In this document: positions 1 to 5,052 of the stretch, one piece after another
Position numbering within the stretch: the stretch's first letter is position 1
Layout of the letters: every line of letters starts with the position of its first letter
NCBI GenBank assembly: GCA_003131705.1
Contig: PKUY01000071.1
Location: 3,548 to 8,599, forward strand
Length of the DNA: 5,052 bases
From: Acidobacteriota bacterium
Lineage (GTDB): Bacteria; Acidobacteriota; Terriglobia; Acidiferrales; UBA7541
Direction of reading: 5' to 3'
Program-made: the position numbers and the translations under genes
Notes under the pieces: generated by a model
Databases searched by the model: none
What the model saw: the letters and a program-made list of their open reading frames with translations, nothing else
What the model was told of the DNA's origin: nothing

Positions 1-228
1 GTAGGAGGCCTGGTCGGCATTCGCTGGGTTTCTGGCGTTTCTCCCCGCTAATTCGCCTCGCAACAATCGTCAGGCGCCAGCCTCGTGCACTTCACGGTGC
101 ATCCCGCCAATCGCGCGGGAGAAGGGTTCATTCGCCGGTGCTAAGATTGTCGGTGAGCCGCAGCCTTGCGGAACAGCAGCGCAGTAACCGCAATTCGCTG
201 CGCCATTTTGCGAAGGAAAAAGTAATCC
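1..228. other. Left edge without a supported gene
   Basis: No convincing coding sequence begins or ends here. One plus-strand frame open from base 1 stops at TAA 49-51 and would encode a 16-residue hydrophobic tail (VGGLVGIRWV then SGVSPR). It could be the last codons of a truncated upstream gene, but it is too short to judge. Two small inverted repeats follow back to back: TGCAC/GTGCA at 86-101, and TCCCGC/GCGGGA at 102-120 with a 7-nt loop. Neither is followed by a T-run, so a terminator call is not justified. The rest is presumably upstream sequence for the gene starting at 229. Confidence 0.3.
213..217 (+). promoter_or_regulatory. Shine-Dalgarno-like AAGGA before the GTG start at 229
   Basis: AAGGA lies 11 nt before GTG 229, within a purine-rich run. 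It is the main support for choosing this GTG over the next in-frame ATG, which lies about 50 codons downstream, after the first membrane segment. It is the only ribosome-binding-like site in the window that I find reasonably convincing. Confidence 0.45.
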
Positions 229-810
229 GTGCACCTGCCCGACACATGGACGGAGCGGCTCCCGGTCCTCGAACCTCTCGAAGACGATTGGCAGCCCGTT
301 CCTCACGTAGTCCTGATACTCGCCTGTGTCTTCTGCGGCCTCTTTTTGATTCAAGCGGCTCGGGGTTCGGGCCCGTTTTTGATGATCGACCTCGTTTTCA
401 TTCCCATCCATGAAGGTGGCCATCTGCTGTTTCGCATGTTCGGCGAGCTCATAATGGTGGCTGGTGGCACGCTGCTACAATTGGCCACTCCGCTGATGCT
501 TGCCGCGGTATTTATTTTTCAACGGCAGGTGCCCGGCACGGCGTTCTGCATCTTTTTCTTCTTCGAGCAGTTCCTCCCCATCTCAACGTACATGGCCGAC
601 GCCCGGGCGCTGGAGTTACCTCTGCTCACCGTCGGCGACGGGGAAGACGTGATCCACGACTGGAACTATCTATTCGGGCGTTTTGGTCTCCTCCATTACG
701 ACACCGAAATTGCTCATGCTGTTCGAATCATCGGATGGATTGGCATGCTCATAACTGTTGCGTGGATGATCTGGCGCAGCATTGCCAGCCGGCAGATATC
801 TCAAAAATAG
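229..810 (+). CDS. Putative M50-like membrane metalloprotease (HEGGH protein)
   Basis: A 193-aa integral membrane protein of unknown substrate. Hydrophobic segments lie at about residues 27-44, 50-69, 77-97, 104-120 and 165-183. The key signal is HEGGH at residues 61-65, an exact HExxH zinc-ligand pattern with E62 as the would-be catalytic base. It is embedded in a hydrophobic helix (VFIPI before it, LLF after), as in site-2-protease/M50 intramembrane peptidases. A third metal ligand could come from D124 in YMADARA or from H143/D144 in the polar HDWNYLFGR stretch; I cannot tell which. The classical M50 LDG or NPDG motif is absent and the protein is shorter than most M50 enzymes, so it is either a separate family or a non-proteolytic relative. 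The start is GTG, supported by AAGGA upstream; initiation further downstream would delete the first membrane segment. It converges on the exported-protein gene with only a 34-bp gap. Confidence 0.72.
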   Translation: MHLPDTWTERLPVLEPLEDDWQPVPHVVLILACVFCGLFLIQAARGSGPFLMIDLVFIPIHEGGHLLFRMFGELIMVAGGTLLQLATPLMLAAVFIFQRQVPGTAFCIFFFFEQFLPISTYMADARALELPLLTVGDGEDVIHDWNYLFGRFGLLHYDTEIAHAVRIIGWIGMLITVAWMIWRSIASRQISQK

Positions 811-825
811 CAGCGGGCCAGCGCT
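803..825 (-). terminator. Weak candidate intrinsic terminator, minus strand
   Basis: Read on the minus strand after the stop of the 845-1375 gene, AGCG and CGCT (825-822 and 815-812) can form a 4-bp GC stem with a 6-nt loop, followed after GCTA by five T's (807-803). The stem is short, so this is only a candidate. It overlaps the stop codon of the convergent gene on the plus strand. Confidence 0.22.
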
Positions 826-844
826 CGTCTTCAATCGCGCGGCA

Positions 845-1375
845 TCAATAAAACGCGCGCAAATCAGGCGGATGCGGTAGAACCACTTCGAGAGTCCGGC
901 CGTAGTCCCCGAGCGTTACGAGAATCGATTCCGCCGGTCCCACGTCTCGCACGCTCCAATCGGTGCTCGGTATCAACTGCGAGTGCTTGGCCAGATTGTT
1001 GCTATCGAAATCCGTGCCCGGCGCGTGAATCTCGGAAAGGGGCACGGCGTAGACGGTTCTCGCTCGGGTATCGAGCATGAGGTATCGATGACCAAGGAGT
1101 ACCAGAATCAGCTCTGAGCTTTTCTTTTTGTCTTTCTTGTCCTTCTTATCGGGTTGAAAGACATTCCACGCCAGCGGCGTTTTGTCGTCGAGCTTGACCT
1201 GCGCTTGGGCTACCTGCTTCCAGTGCACATGCACCGAATCGTCGCCGCTTCCAGCCTGACGCGCATCAACGGAGTTCGCGTCAATCAGCACCGATCCAAA
1301 CAGTATGAGTGCAAACGCCCAAACGAATCGGCTAGCCGGTTCAACTCGCCGCCCGTTGCTGACAGGATTTTTCAT
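845..1375 (-). CDS. Exported protein of unknown function, 176 aa
   Basis: I do not recognise the family. The N-terminus looks like a Sec signal peptide: basic residues to about 16, a hydrophobic core FVWAFALILFGSVLI (17-31), and a possible signal-peptidase site after VDA at residue 38. The mature part is about 138 residues. It has a lysine/aspartate repeat, D76 to K85 (DKK three times plus K), followed by a segment that looks beta-rich (ELILVLLGHRYLMLDT, VYAVPLSEI) and a C-terminal region, ILVTLGDYGRTLEVVLP, ending DLRAFY. There are no cysteines, which argues against a lipoprotein. The ATG at 1375 is preferred because it places the signal peptide normally; the frame stays open upstream to a TTG at 1426, which would add 17 unremarkable residues. 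No Shine-Dalgarno sequence is visible. It lies 93 bp downstream of the aminotransferase on the same strand. Confidence 0.68.
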   Translation of the reverse strand: MKNPVSNGRRVEPASRFVWAFALILFGSVLIDANSVDARQAGSGDDSVHVHWKQVAQAQVKLDDKTPLAWNVFQPDKKDKKDKKKSSELILVLLGHRYLMLDTRARTVYAVPLSEIHAPGTDFDSNNLAKHSQLIPSTDWSVRDVGPAESILVTLGDYGRTLEVVLPHPPDLRAFY

Positions 1376-1383
1376 CAATAAGA

Positions 1384-1389
1384 AGAATA
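1384..1389 (-). promoter_or_regulatory. -10-like hexamer before the exported-protein gene
   Basis: TATTCT on the minus strand matches TATAAT at 4 of 6 positions and ends 8 nt before ATG 1375. No good -35 is seen at 16-18 bp. If used, transcription would start within a few bases of the start codon, separately from the aminotransferase gene. Confidence 0.25.
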
Positions 1390-1468
1390 CATCAGAGCGG
1401 GGTATTCCGGAGGTCGAGCTGAGCAATAATTCCAGTGCAAACGCGCTTGGTTACAAAAGCTGCGCGGA

Positions 1469-2788
1469 CTAGTTCAAGGAAACCTCGCCGAGCGATTTAT
1501 GAAGCAGCCGTATGCCTTCGTCCACGTCGGCCTTGGAAATATTCATCGGCGGCGCCATGCGGATCACGTTGCCATAAAGTCCGCCTTTGCCGATCAGCAG
1601 GCCGTTCGCCCGCGCGCGTTCCATCAGCTCCGTCGTTTCAACTGGCGCGGGTTCCTTGGTCGCGCGGTCGCGGACCAATTCAATCGCCTGCATCATTCCC
1701 ATGCCGCGAACGTCGCCGATCAGGGTGTACTTGTCCTTCAGTTCTTCGAGTTTCTTCCCCAGGTAACCGCCGACGACATGCGTGTTCTCTAGAAGGTTTT
1801 CTTCCTCGATCACTTCAATCACCGCGCGCGCAGCGACGGACGTGACCGGATTGCCGCCGAACGTCGAAATCGTCAGCCCTTGAAATTTGCCGGCCAGCTC
1901 CGCCGTCGTGATCGTGGCGCCGACCGGAACACCATTCGCCATGCTCTTCGCGCACGTGATGATGTCGGGCGTAACTTCCCACTGCTCGATCCCAAACCAT
2001 TTCTTTCCGGTGCGCCCGAACCCGGTCTGCACCTCGTCGGAAATGAAGAGCCCGCCGTAATTCTTCACGATGCGATAAACGATCTTGAAGTATTCGGGCG
2101 GCGGAGTAATAAATCCTCCCACGCCCTGAATCGGCTCGGCAATGAACGCAGCGATCGAGCCGCTTGTGCCCGTCTGAATGAGGTTTTCGACGTCGTTCGC
2201 GCACGCGACTCCGCACTCCGGATATTTCAGGTGCAGCGGACACCGATAGCAATACGGTATCACCGCGTGCGCGACGCCCACGCCAATCACGCCGCTCTTT
2301 CGCCACGCCGCCTGGCCGGTCACGCCCTTCGCCATCGCCGACGATCCTGCATACCCGTGTCGCAGTGCGACGACGTCGTAACTTGGTCCGACCATCCGCG
2401 CGAGCATGATGGCCGCTTCATTCGCTTCAGTGCCAGAAGAAGTGAAAAAGCTCTTCTGCAATTTCCCTGGAGTAATCTGCGCGAGTTTTTCCGCCAGACC
2501 GACGATGGCTTCGTTGGGGAAAAGCGTCGAGGTGTGCTGGAGCTTATCGACCTGAGCCTTGATCTTCGAAGTTACCTTGGGATTGCAGTGTCCGACGCCT
2601 ACCGTAACGATGCCGCCGAAAAAATCGAGATATCTATTGCCCTCGACGTCCCATAAATATTGCATCGAGGCGTGATCTGCCACCAGCGGTTGGCGATAGT
2701 AATTTGTGACCGCAGGCCACAAATATTCCTTATGCTTACGGATGACTTCTTCGCTGCGGCTCGCAGTAGCTTTGGGCTCGATTGTCAT
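1469..2788 (-). CDS. Class-III aminotransferase, AGXT2-like (aspartate aminotransferase family)
   Basis: A cytosolic PLP enzyme that should move an amino group between an amino acid and an oxo-acid. At 439 aa it is full length for fold-type I class-III transaminases. The landmarks are in order: DVEGNRYLDFFGGI (47-60), the phosphate-binding loop SSGTEANEA (117-125), AEPIQGVGG (217-225), DEVQTGFGRTG (251-261, D251 contacting the pyridine nitrogen), catalytic Schiff-base lysine K281 in CAKSMANG, STFGGNP (308-314), and GDVRGMGMM (358-366). The overall pattern is closest to mammalian AGXT2 (alanine-glyoxylate and beta-alanine/beta-aminoisobutyrate transaminase) and plant PYD4-like enzymes. GABA or another omega-amino acid remains possible as donor; the sequence does not settle the substrate. 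A cysteine cluster, C180, C183, C192 and C196, sits in the insert before AEPIQG. No pyrimidine-catabolism or other pathway genes adjoin it. ATG 2788 is the natural start, with no clear Shine-Dalgarno sequence. It is divergent from the YihY gene. Confidence 0.93.
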   Translation of the reverse strand: MTIEPKATASRSEEVIRKHKEYLWPAVTNYYRQPLVADHASMQYLWDVEGNRYLDFFGGIVTVGVGHCNPKVTSKIKAQVDKLQHTSTLFPNEAIVGLAEKLAQITPGKLQKSFFTSSGTEANEAAIMLARMVGPSYDVVALRHGYAGSSAMAKGVTGQAAWRKSGVIGVGVAHAVIPYCYRCPLHLKYPECGVACANDVENLIQTGTSGSIAAFIAEPIQGVGGFITPPPEYFKIVYRIVKNYGGLFISDEVQTGFGRTGKKWFGIEQWEVTPDIITCAKSMANGVPVGATITTAELAGKFQGLTISTFGGNPVTSVAARAVIEVIEEENLLENTHVVGGYLGKKLEELKDKYTLIGDVRGMGMMQAIELVRDRATKEPAPVETTELMERARANGLLIGKGGLYGNVIRMAPPMNISKADVDEGIRLLHKSLGEVSLN

Positions 2789-2797
2789 TCTGCGTGA

Positions 2798-2826
2798 AGT
2801 TTACCGCGCGATTCTCGCTGCCACAA
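2798..2826 (-). promoter_or_regulatory. Candidate promoter for the aminotransferase gene
   Basis: On the minus strand, TTGTGG (2826-2821, 3 of 6 to consensus -35) and TAAACT (2803-2798, 4 of 6 to consensus -10) are separated by exactly 17 bp. The -10 element ends 9 nt before ATG 2788, so the predicted RNA would have almost no leader. Both hexamers are imperfect. Confidence 0.3.
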
Positions 2827-2831
2827 GGGTG

Positions 2832-2847
2832 TCGAGACCCGTCTCGA
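2832..2847. promoter_or_regulatory. Palindrome in the divergent intergenic region, candidate operator
   Basis: TCGAGAC-CC-GTCTCGA is a perfect inverted repeat with 7-bp arms and a 2-bp spacer. The loop is too short for a good RNA hairpin, so binding by a dimeric regulator is the more natural reading. It lies about 30 bp upstream of the TATAAT at 2878 and just upstream of the candidate aminotransferase -35, so it could act on both divergent genes. No regulator gene is present in the window. Confidence 0.35.
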
Positions 2848-2877
2848 AAGAAGGGCTGCGATTCTTCCGACTTCCCG

Positions 2878-2883
2878 TATAAT
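2878..2883 (+). promoter_or_regulatory. Consensus -10 (TATAAT) before the YihY gene
   Basis: A perfect TATAAT ends 10 nt before ATG 2894. No recognisable -35 lies 16-18 bp upstream (GCTGCG at the 17-bp position), and there is no extended TGn. If functional, the start site would fall about 3-5 nt before the ATG, giving a near-leaderless mRNA; activator help would be expected. Confidence 0.4.
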
Positions 2884-2893
2884 TCGCCCAAAG

Positions 2894-3751
2894 ATGATCG
2901 AATCCATATTGAGGAATCTGGCGCGCGCGTGCGGTAGAATTTTTCCGGACTGCGTTACCCTCAGCCAGGCCATCGCCTTTAATATGTTCCTCGCATTTTT
3001 CCCGTTGCTGCTCTTGGCGCTGGGCATCTTGAGCGGCACATCCATGTTTCACGACGCCTTGAAGGAAATACCGACCCGTCTCGTTCTAATTCTTCCTCCT
3101 GGCAGCTCGCGGGTCGTGGCTGCCTACTTTGTGCGCCGGGCGGTGCATCCGGCCAGGTGGATATTGCTGGGTCTCGGGGGAACTTTGCTGGCCGGGACGC
3201 AGGTAATGGTTGGCTATATAGAGGGTTTTCGCGTCATCGAAGGCGACCTGCTGCAGAAAAGCTACTGGCGACGGCAAGTCCGCGCCCTGGCACTGTTGTG
3301 CCTGACGATCATTCCGATGCTCGCTGTTGTAATCCTAACGGTCTTCGGCAGACAGGTGCGTTCGTGGCAGATATTTCAAATGGGATCGCCGCATTTGGCC
3401 CGTCAACTCGTGTGGGTTTGCTATGCGGGGCTCGTGTTTTTGCTGGCGATGGGCGTTCTGGTGGCGCTGTATCGCATTGGCCGCCCGGGTCATCCAGGGT
3501 ACGGGGGGTTGCTGCCTGGAGCCGCCTTCGCAACCGTCCTATGGTGGGCTGCAGACATTTCCTTCGGCTGGTACGTTCGCAAGATGCCCTATGACGTTAT
3601 GTATCGCGGTCTGGCTTCTGCCATCGGTCTGCTACTTTGGATGTTCCTGACCGCAATGATCGTTCTCCTGGGAGCTGCCTACAATGCCGAGGCTCGCGAG
3701 GCCCGCGACGGCGCAGCCAAGCCGAACAAGTTCACAATGTTCATTCCGTGA
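2894..3751 (+). CDS. YihY/BrkB-family inner-membrane protein
   Basis: A 285-aa polytopic membrane protein of the family once mislabelled ribonuclease BN. Members include E. coli YihY and Bordetella BrkB (serum resistance); the molecular function is not established. Six hydrophobic segments are visible at about residues 25-47, 86-109, 132-152, 171-193, 205-226 and 238-262, the usual count for the family. Family hallmarks are the first segment AIAFNMFLAFFPLLL, then LLPGAAFATVLWWAADISFGWYV (split here by segment 5), Y233 and Y237 in the loop, and the last segment LLLWMFLTAMIVLLGAAYNAE. The hydrophilic C-terminal tail is short (about 20 residues, RDGAAKPNKF near its end). No upstream in-frame ATG, GTG or TTG exists for at least 25 codons, so ATG 2894 fixes the start despite the missing Shine-Dalgarno sequence. 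It appears to be a single-gene unit: divergent from the aminotransferase and 153 bp ahead of the DUF1800 gene. Confidence 0.9.
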   Translation: MIESILRNLARACGRIFPDCVTLSQAIAFNMFLAFFPLLLLALGILSGTSMFHDALKEIPTRLVLILPPGSSRVVAAYFVRRAVHPARWILLGLGGTLLAGTQVMVGYIEGFRVIEGDLLQKSYWRRQVRALALLCLTIIPMLAVVILTVFGRQVRSWQIFQMGSPHLARQLVWVCYAGLVFLLAMGVLVALYRIGRPGHPGYGGLLPGAAFATVLWWAADISFGWYVRKMPYDVMYRGLASAIGLLLWMFLTAMIVLLGAAYNAEAREARDGAAKPNKFTMFIP

Positions 3752-3773
3752 GCGCGCCTCATCTGGTTCGCGC
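3752..3773 (+). terminator. Stem-loop directly after the YihY stop codon, weak terminator candidate
   Basis: GCGCG (3752-3756) pairs with CGCGC (3769-3773). An inner CC/GG pair (3757-3758 with 3765-3766) extends the stem across a TT bulge. It begins at the first base after TGA. No T-run follows immediately (ATGAAGA), so it may stabilise the mRNA end rather than terminate transcription. Confidence 0.25.
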
Positions 3774-3886
3774 ATGAAGAAACCGGTCGCGATGACTTTC
3801 TCCTTTTTCCGTAGGTTCCCGTAAATGCTTGATCCCGGCCTGTTTACTTCTAGTACTGCGGCGCAACTTTTGTCGGCCCGTGGGGT

Positions 3887-3892
3887 TAGAAT
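3887..3892 (+). promoter_or_regulatory. -10-like TAGAAT before the DUF1800 gene
   Basis: TAGAAT matches the -10 consensus at 5 of 6 positions and ends 12 nt before ATG 3905. No convincing -35 is placed 16-18 bp upstream (CAACTT at the 17-bp position). The predicted transcript would start about 5 nt before the ATG. The rest of the 3752-3904 gap shows no other clear site. Confidence 0.3.
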
Positions 3893-3904
3893 GAAGTGAA
3901 AACC

Positions 3905-5052
3905 ATGAAACTAACTGGGAAATCGCAGTCTGTCCTCAGGTCGAAGAGCAAAAACACAAACACGAAAATGGCGCAGATGAATGCCCGCCGTAATCCTCGC
4001 CGTCTTGACCTCGCGGGCGCCGCATTTTTTGCGGTTACCATTGCACTCTTTCTGGCCGCGTTTCTCGCGATTACGGCCCCCAATGCCAGCGCTGAGAAGC
4101 ACAAAAAGAACGGCGATCCCGACTCGACAACCCTCGACAGCAAATTCAAGGGCCGTCTCCCAATCACGGAGCTTACCGAAGATCAAGCCATCCTGCATAC
4201 GATGAATCGCCTGGCATACGGCCCGCGCCCTGGCGACGCCGAGCGCATCCGTCAGATCGGTCTCGAGAAGTGGATTGACGAACAACTCCGTCCCGAGTCC
4301 ATCAATGACTCTGCTCTTGACCGGCGGTTGGAGGAAAAGTATCCGACCCTGGATAAATCCGCCAGCAGTCTCCTCGACGAGTATCCGCCTCCCGCGCAAG
4401 CGGCCCAAAAAGCGGGCGAGACGAAGGAGGAATACGCGCAACAGATGCAGCAAAAGCGCCGCGCGGCGATGGCGCAGATGGCGGAAAGTGGCAACGGAAA
4501 TCTCGATAAGGCACAGGAACAGCTCGCGAAAATCCAGGGTCCCCGCCGAATCATTGCCGAGCTTTCCATGGCCAAGATTGACCGCGCCGTGTACAGCCAG
4601 CGCCAGCTCGAAACTGTGATGGAAGATTTCTGGTTCAATCACTTCAATGTGTTTGCAGGCAAGGGCGCGGACAGGTGGCTTCTGACTAGTTATGTCCGCG
4701 ACACGATTCGCCCGCACACGATGGGGAAGTTTCGGGACCTGCTCGTGGCTACGGCGAAGAGCCCGGCGATGCTCTTCTATCTGGACAACGCGCGCAGCAT
4801 GGCTGACAGCAGTCGGCCGACGCTCAATGCACAGAACGAGCTCCCCCGGGCTCGACCGCTCGGCAGAGGCGGATTTGGCGGGATCATGGGAGTCATGCGA
4901 GCCGGGCAGCAGAGACAGCGGCAGCAACAACAGCAGCAGCAGCGGAAGCGCCAGGGACTGAACGAGAATTACGGGCGCGAGCTGCTCGAGCTGCACACGT
5001 TGGGCGTCGACGGTGGATACACACAGCAGGACGTGATCAACGTCGCGCGCGC
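3905..5052 (+). CDS. DUF1800-family exported protein, 3' end outside the window
   Basis: About 382 codons are open to the window edge with no stop, so the gene is truncated only by the window. DUF1800 proteins are widespread, usually exported, and of unknown function; they often neighbour DUF1501 genes, which would have to lie downstream. Residues 31-63 look like a signal peptide: PRR, a hydrophobic core from A37 to A56, and cleavage after ASA at 63. Family blocks follow: LHTMNRLAYGPRPGD (97-111), GLEKWIDEQLRP (119-130), VMEDFWFNHFNVF (238-250), YVRDTIRPHTMGKFRDLL (263-280), AKSPAMLFYLDN (284-295) and GLNENYGRELLELHTLGVDG (351-370). Between blocks are a charged helix-like stretch (about 165-212) and a Gln/Arg-rich linker (335-350). 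The start is uncertain: GTG 3896 and ATGs at 3968 and 3977 are in frame, and the ATG at 3968 would give a more usual signal-peptide length. No strong Shine-Dalgarno sequence marks any of them. Confidence 0.9.
   Translation, partial: MKLTGKSQSVLRSKSKNTNTKMAQMNARRNPRRLDLAGAAFFAVTIALFLAAFLAITAPNASAEKHKKNGDPDSTTLDSKFKGRLPITELTEDQAILHTMNRLAYGPRPGDAERIRQIGLEKWIDEQLRPESINDSALDRRLEEKYPTLDKSASSLLDEYPPPAQAAQKAGETKEEYAQQMQQKRRAAMAQMAESGNGNLDKAQEQLAKIQGPRRIIAELSMAKIDRAVYSQRQLETVMEDFWFNHFNVFAGKGADRWLLTSYVRDTIRPHTMGKFRDLLVATAKSPAMLFYLDNARSMADSSRPTLNAQNELPRARPLGRGGFGGIMGVMRAGQQRQRQQQQQQQRKRQGLNENYGRELLELHTLGVDGGYTQQDVINVAR
4922..4942 (+). repeat. CAG/CAA tract encoding seven glutamines
   Basis: Seven consecutive glutamine codons (CAG CAA CAA, then four CAG) encode Q340-Q346 of the DUF1800 protein, inside a wider Q/R-rich stretch (335-350). 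The run of four identical CAG triplets could change length by slippage in steps of one residue. Being in multiples of three, such changes would keep the frame. Confidence 0.8.

Noticed and set aside
86..120. Two adjacent small hairpins in the left edge
   Set aside because: The stems are 5-6 bp with no T-run, and there is no firm upstream gene for them to terminate. They are common by chance in GC-rich sequence.
70..423. Open frames on both strands overlapping the HEGGH protein start
   Set aside because: The minus frame (70-423) and a second plus frame (138-413) overlap the 229-810 gene. Neither has a domain or hydrophobic pattern, whereas 229-810 has clear membrane segments and a metal motif.
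1376..1426. Longer 5' end of the exported-protein gene from TTG 1426
   Set aside because: The extra 17 residues would push the signal peptide inward, and no ribosome-binding site supports the TTG; ATG 1375 gives a normal signal peptide.
1815..2306. 163-codon minus-strand open frame
   Set aside because: It is an out-of-frame reading inside the aminotransferase gene, with an Arg-rich product and no motif.
1880..2656. 258-codon plus-strand open frame
   Set aside because: It is fully antisense to the aminotransferase core. Its product is Arg/His-rich and has no recognisable motif, as expected for the shadow of a GC-rich gene.
3774..3824. 16-codon leader-like open frame (MKKPVAMTFSFFRRFP) after the YihY gene
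   Set aside because: It has no ribosome-binding site, no attenuator-like hairpins following it, and no codon bias towards a regulatory amino acid.
3911..4996. 361-codon open frame on the minus strand
   Set aside because: It is antisense to the DUF1800 gene, whose plus-strand frame shows many family motifs. The antisense product is Leu/Arg/His-rich low complexity without domains, and its leucine run is just the CAG tract read backwards.
1..5052. CRISPR array, tRNA/rRNA, insertion sequence, toxin-antitoxin or defence module
   Set aside because: I found no spaced direct repeats, cloverleaf, transposase, or paired small genes. The five genes are housekeeping-like or envelope proteins.

Overview
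The window is ordinary bacterial chromosome of moderately high G+C, densely coding, with short intergenic gaps. It carries five protein genes: four complete and one running off the right edge. I see no rRNA, tRNA, CRISPR array, insertion sequence or phage gene. The aminotransferase subtype, the DUF1800 protein with its Gln/Arg-rich linker, and the two poorly characterised envelope proteins together suggest a soil-type Acidobacteriota (Terriglobia-like) chromosome. That assignment is an impression from protein style, not a search result.

Layout. (1) 1-228 is a left edge with no supported gene. (2) 229-810 (+) encodes a 193-aa multi-pass membrane protein with an HEGGH motif, so a putative membrane zinc-metalloprotease-like protein. 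(3) 845-1375 (-) encodes a 176-aa exported protein of unknown function, convergent with the first gene. (4) 1469-2788 (-) encodes a 439-aa class-III, PLP-dependent aminotransferase of the AGXT2-like type. (5) A 105-bp divergent promoter region holds a perfect 7-bp-arm palindrome and a consensus TATAAT. (6) 2894-3751 (+) encodes a YihY/BrkB-family inner-membrane protein. (7) From 3905 to the window end (+) lies the 5' part of a DUF1800-family exported protein.

How the genes relate. Nothing ties the five genes into one pathway. The aminotransferase and the small exported protein share a strand across a 93-bp gap and could be co-transcribed, but the products suggest no shared role. The aminotransferase and the YihY gene are divergent and may share regulation through the palindrome between them. 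Four of the five products are membrane or exported proteins.

The most interesting general signal concerns translation starts. Four of the five genes lack a convincing Shine-Dalgarno sequence, and each has a TAnnnT (-10-like) hexamer ending 8-12 nt before its start codon. This would fit leaderless or near-leaderless transcripts. I did not find a convincing new multi-gene system here.
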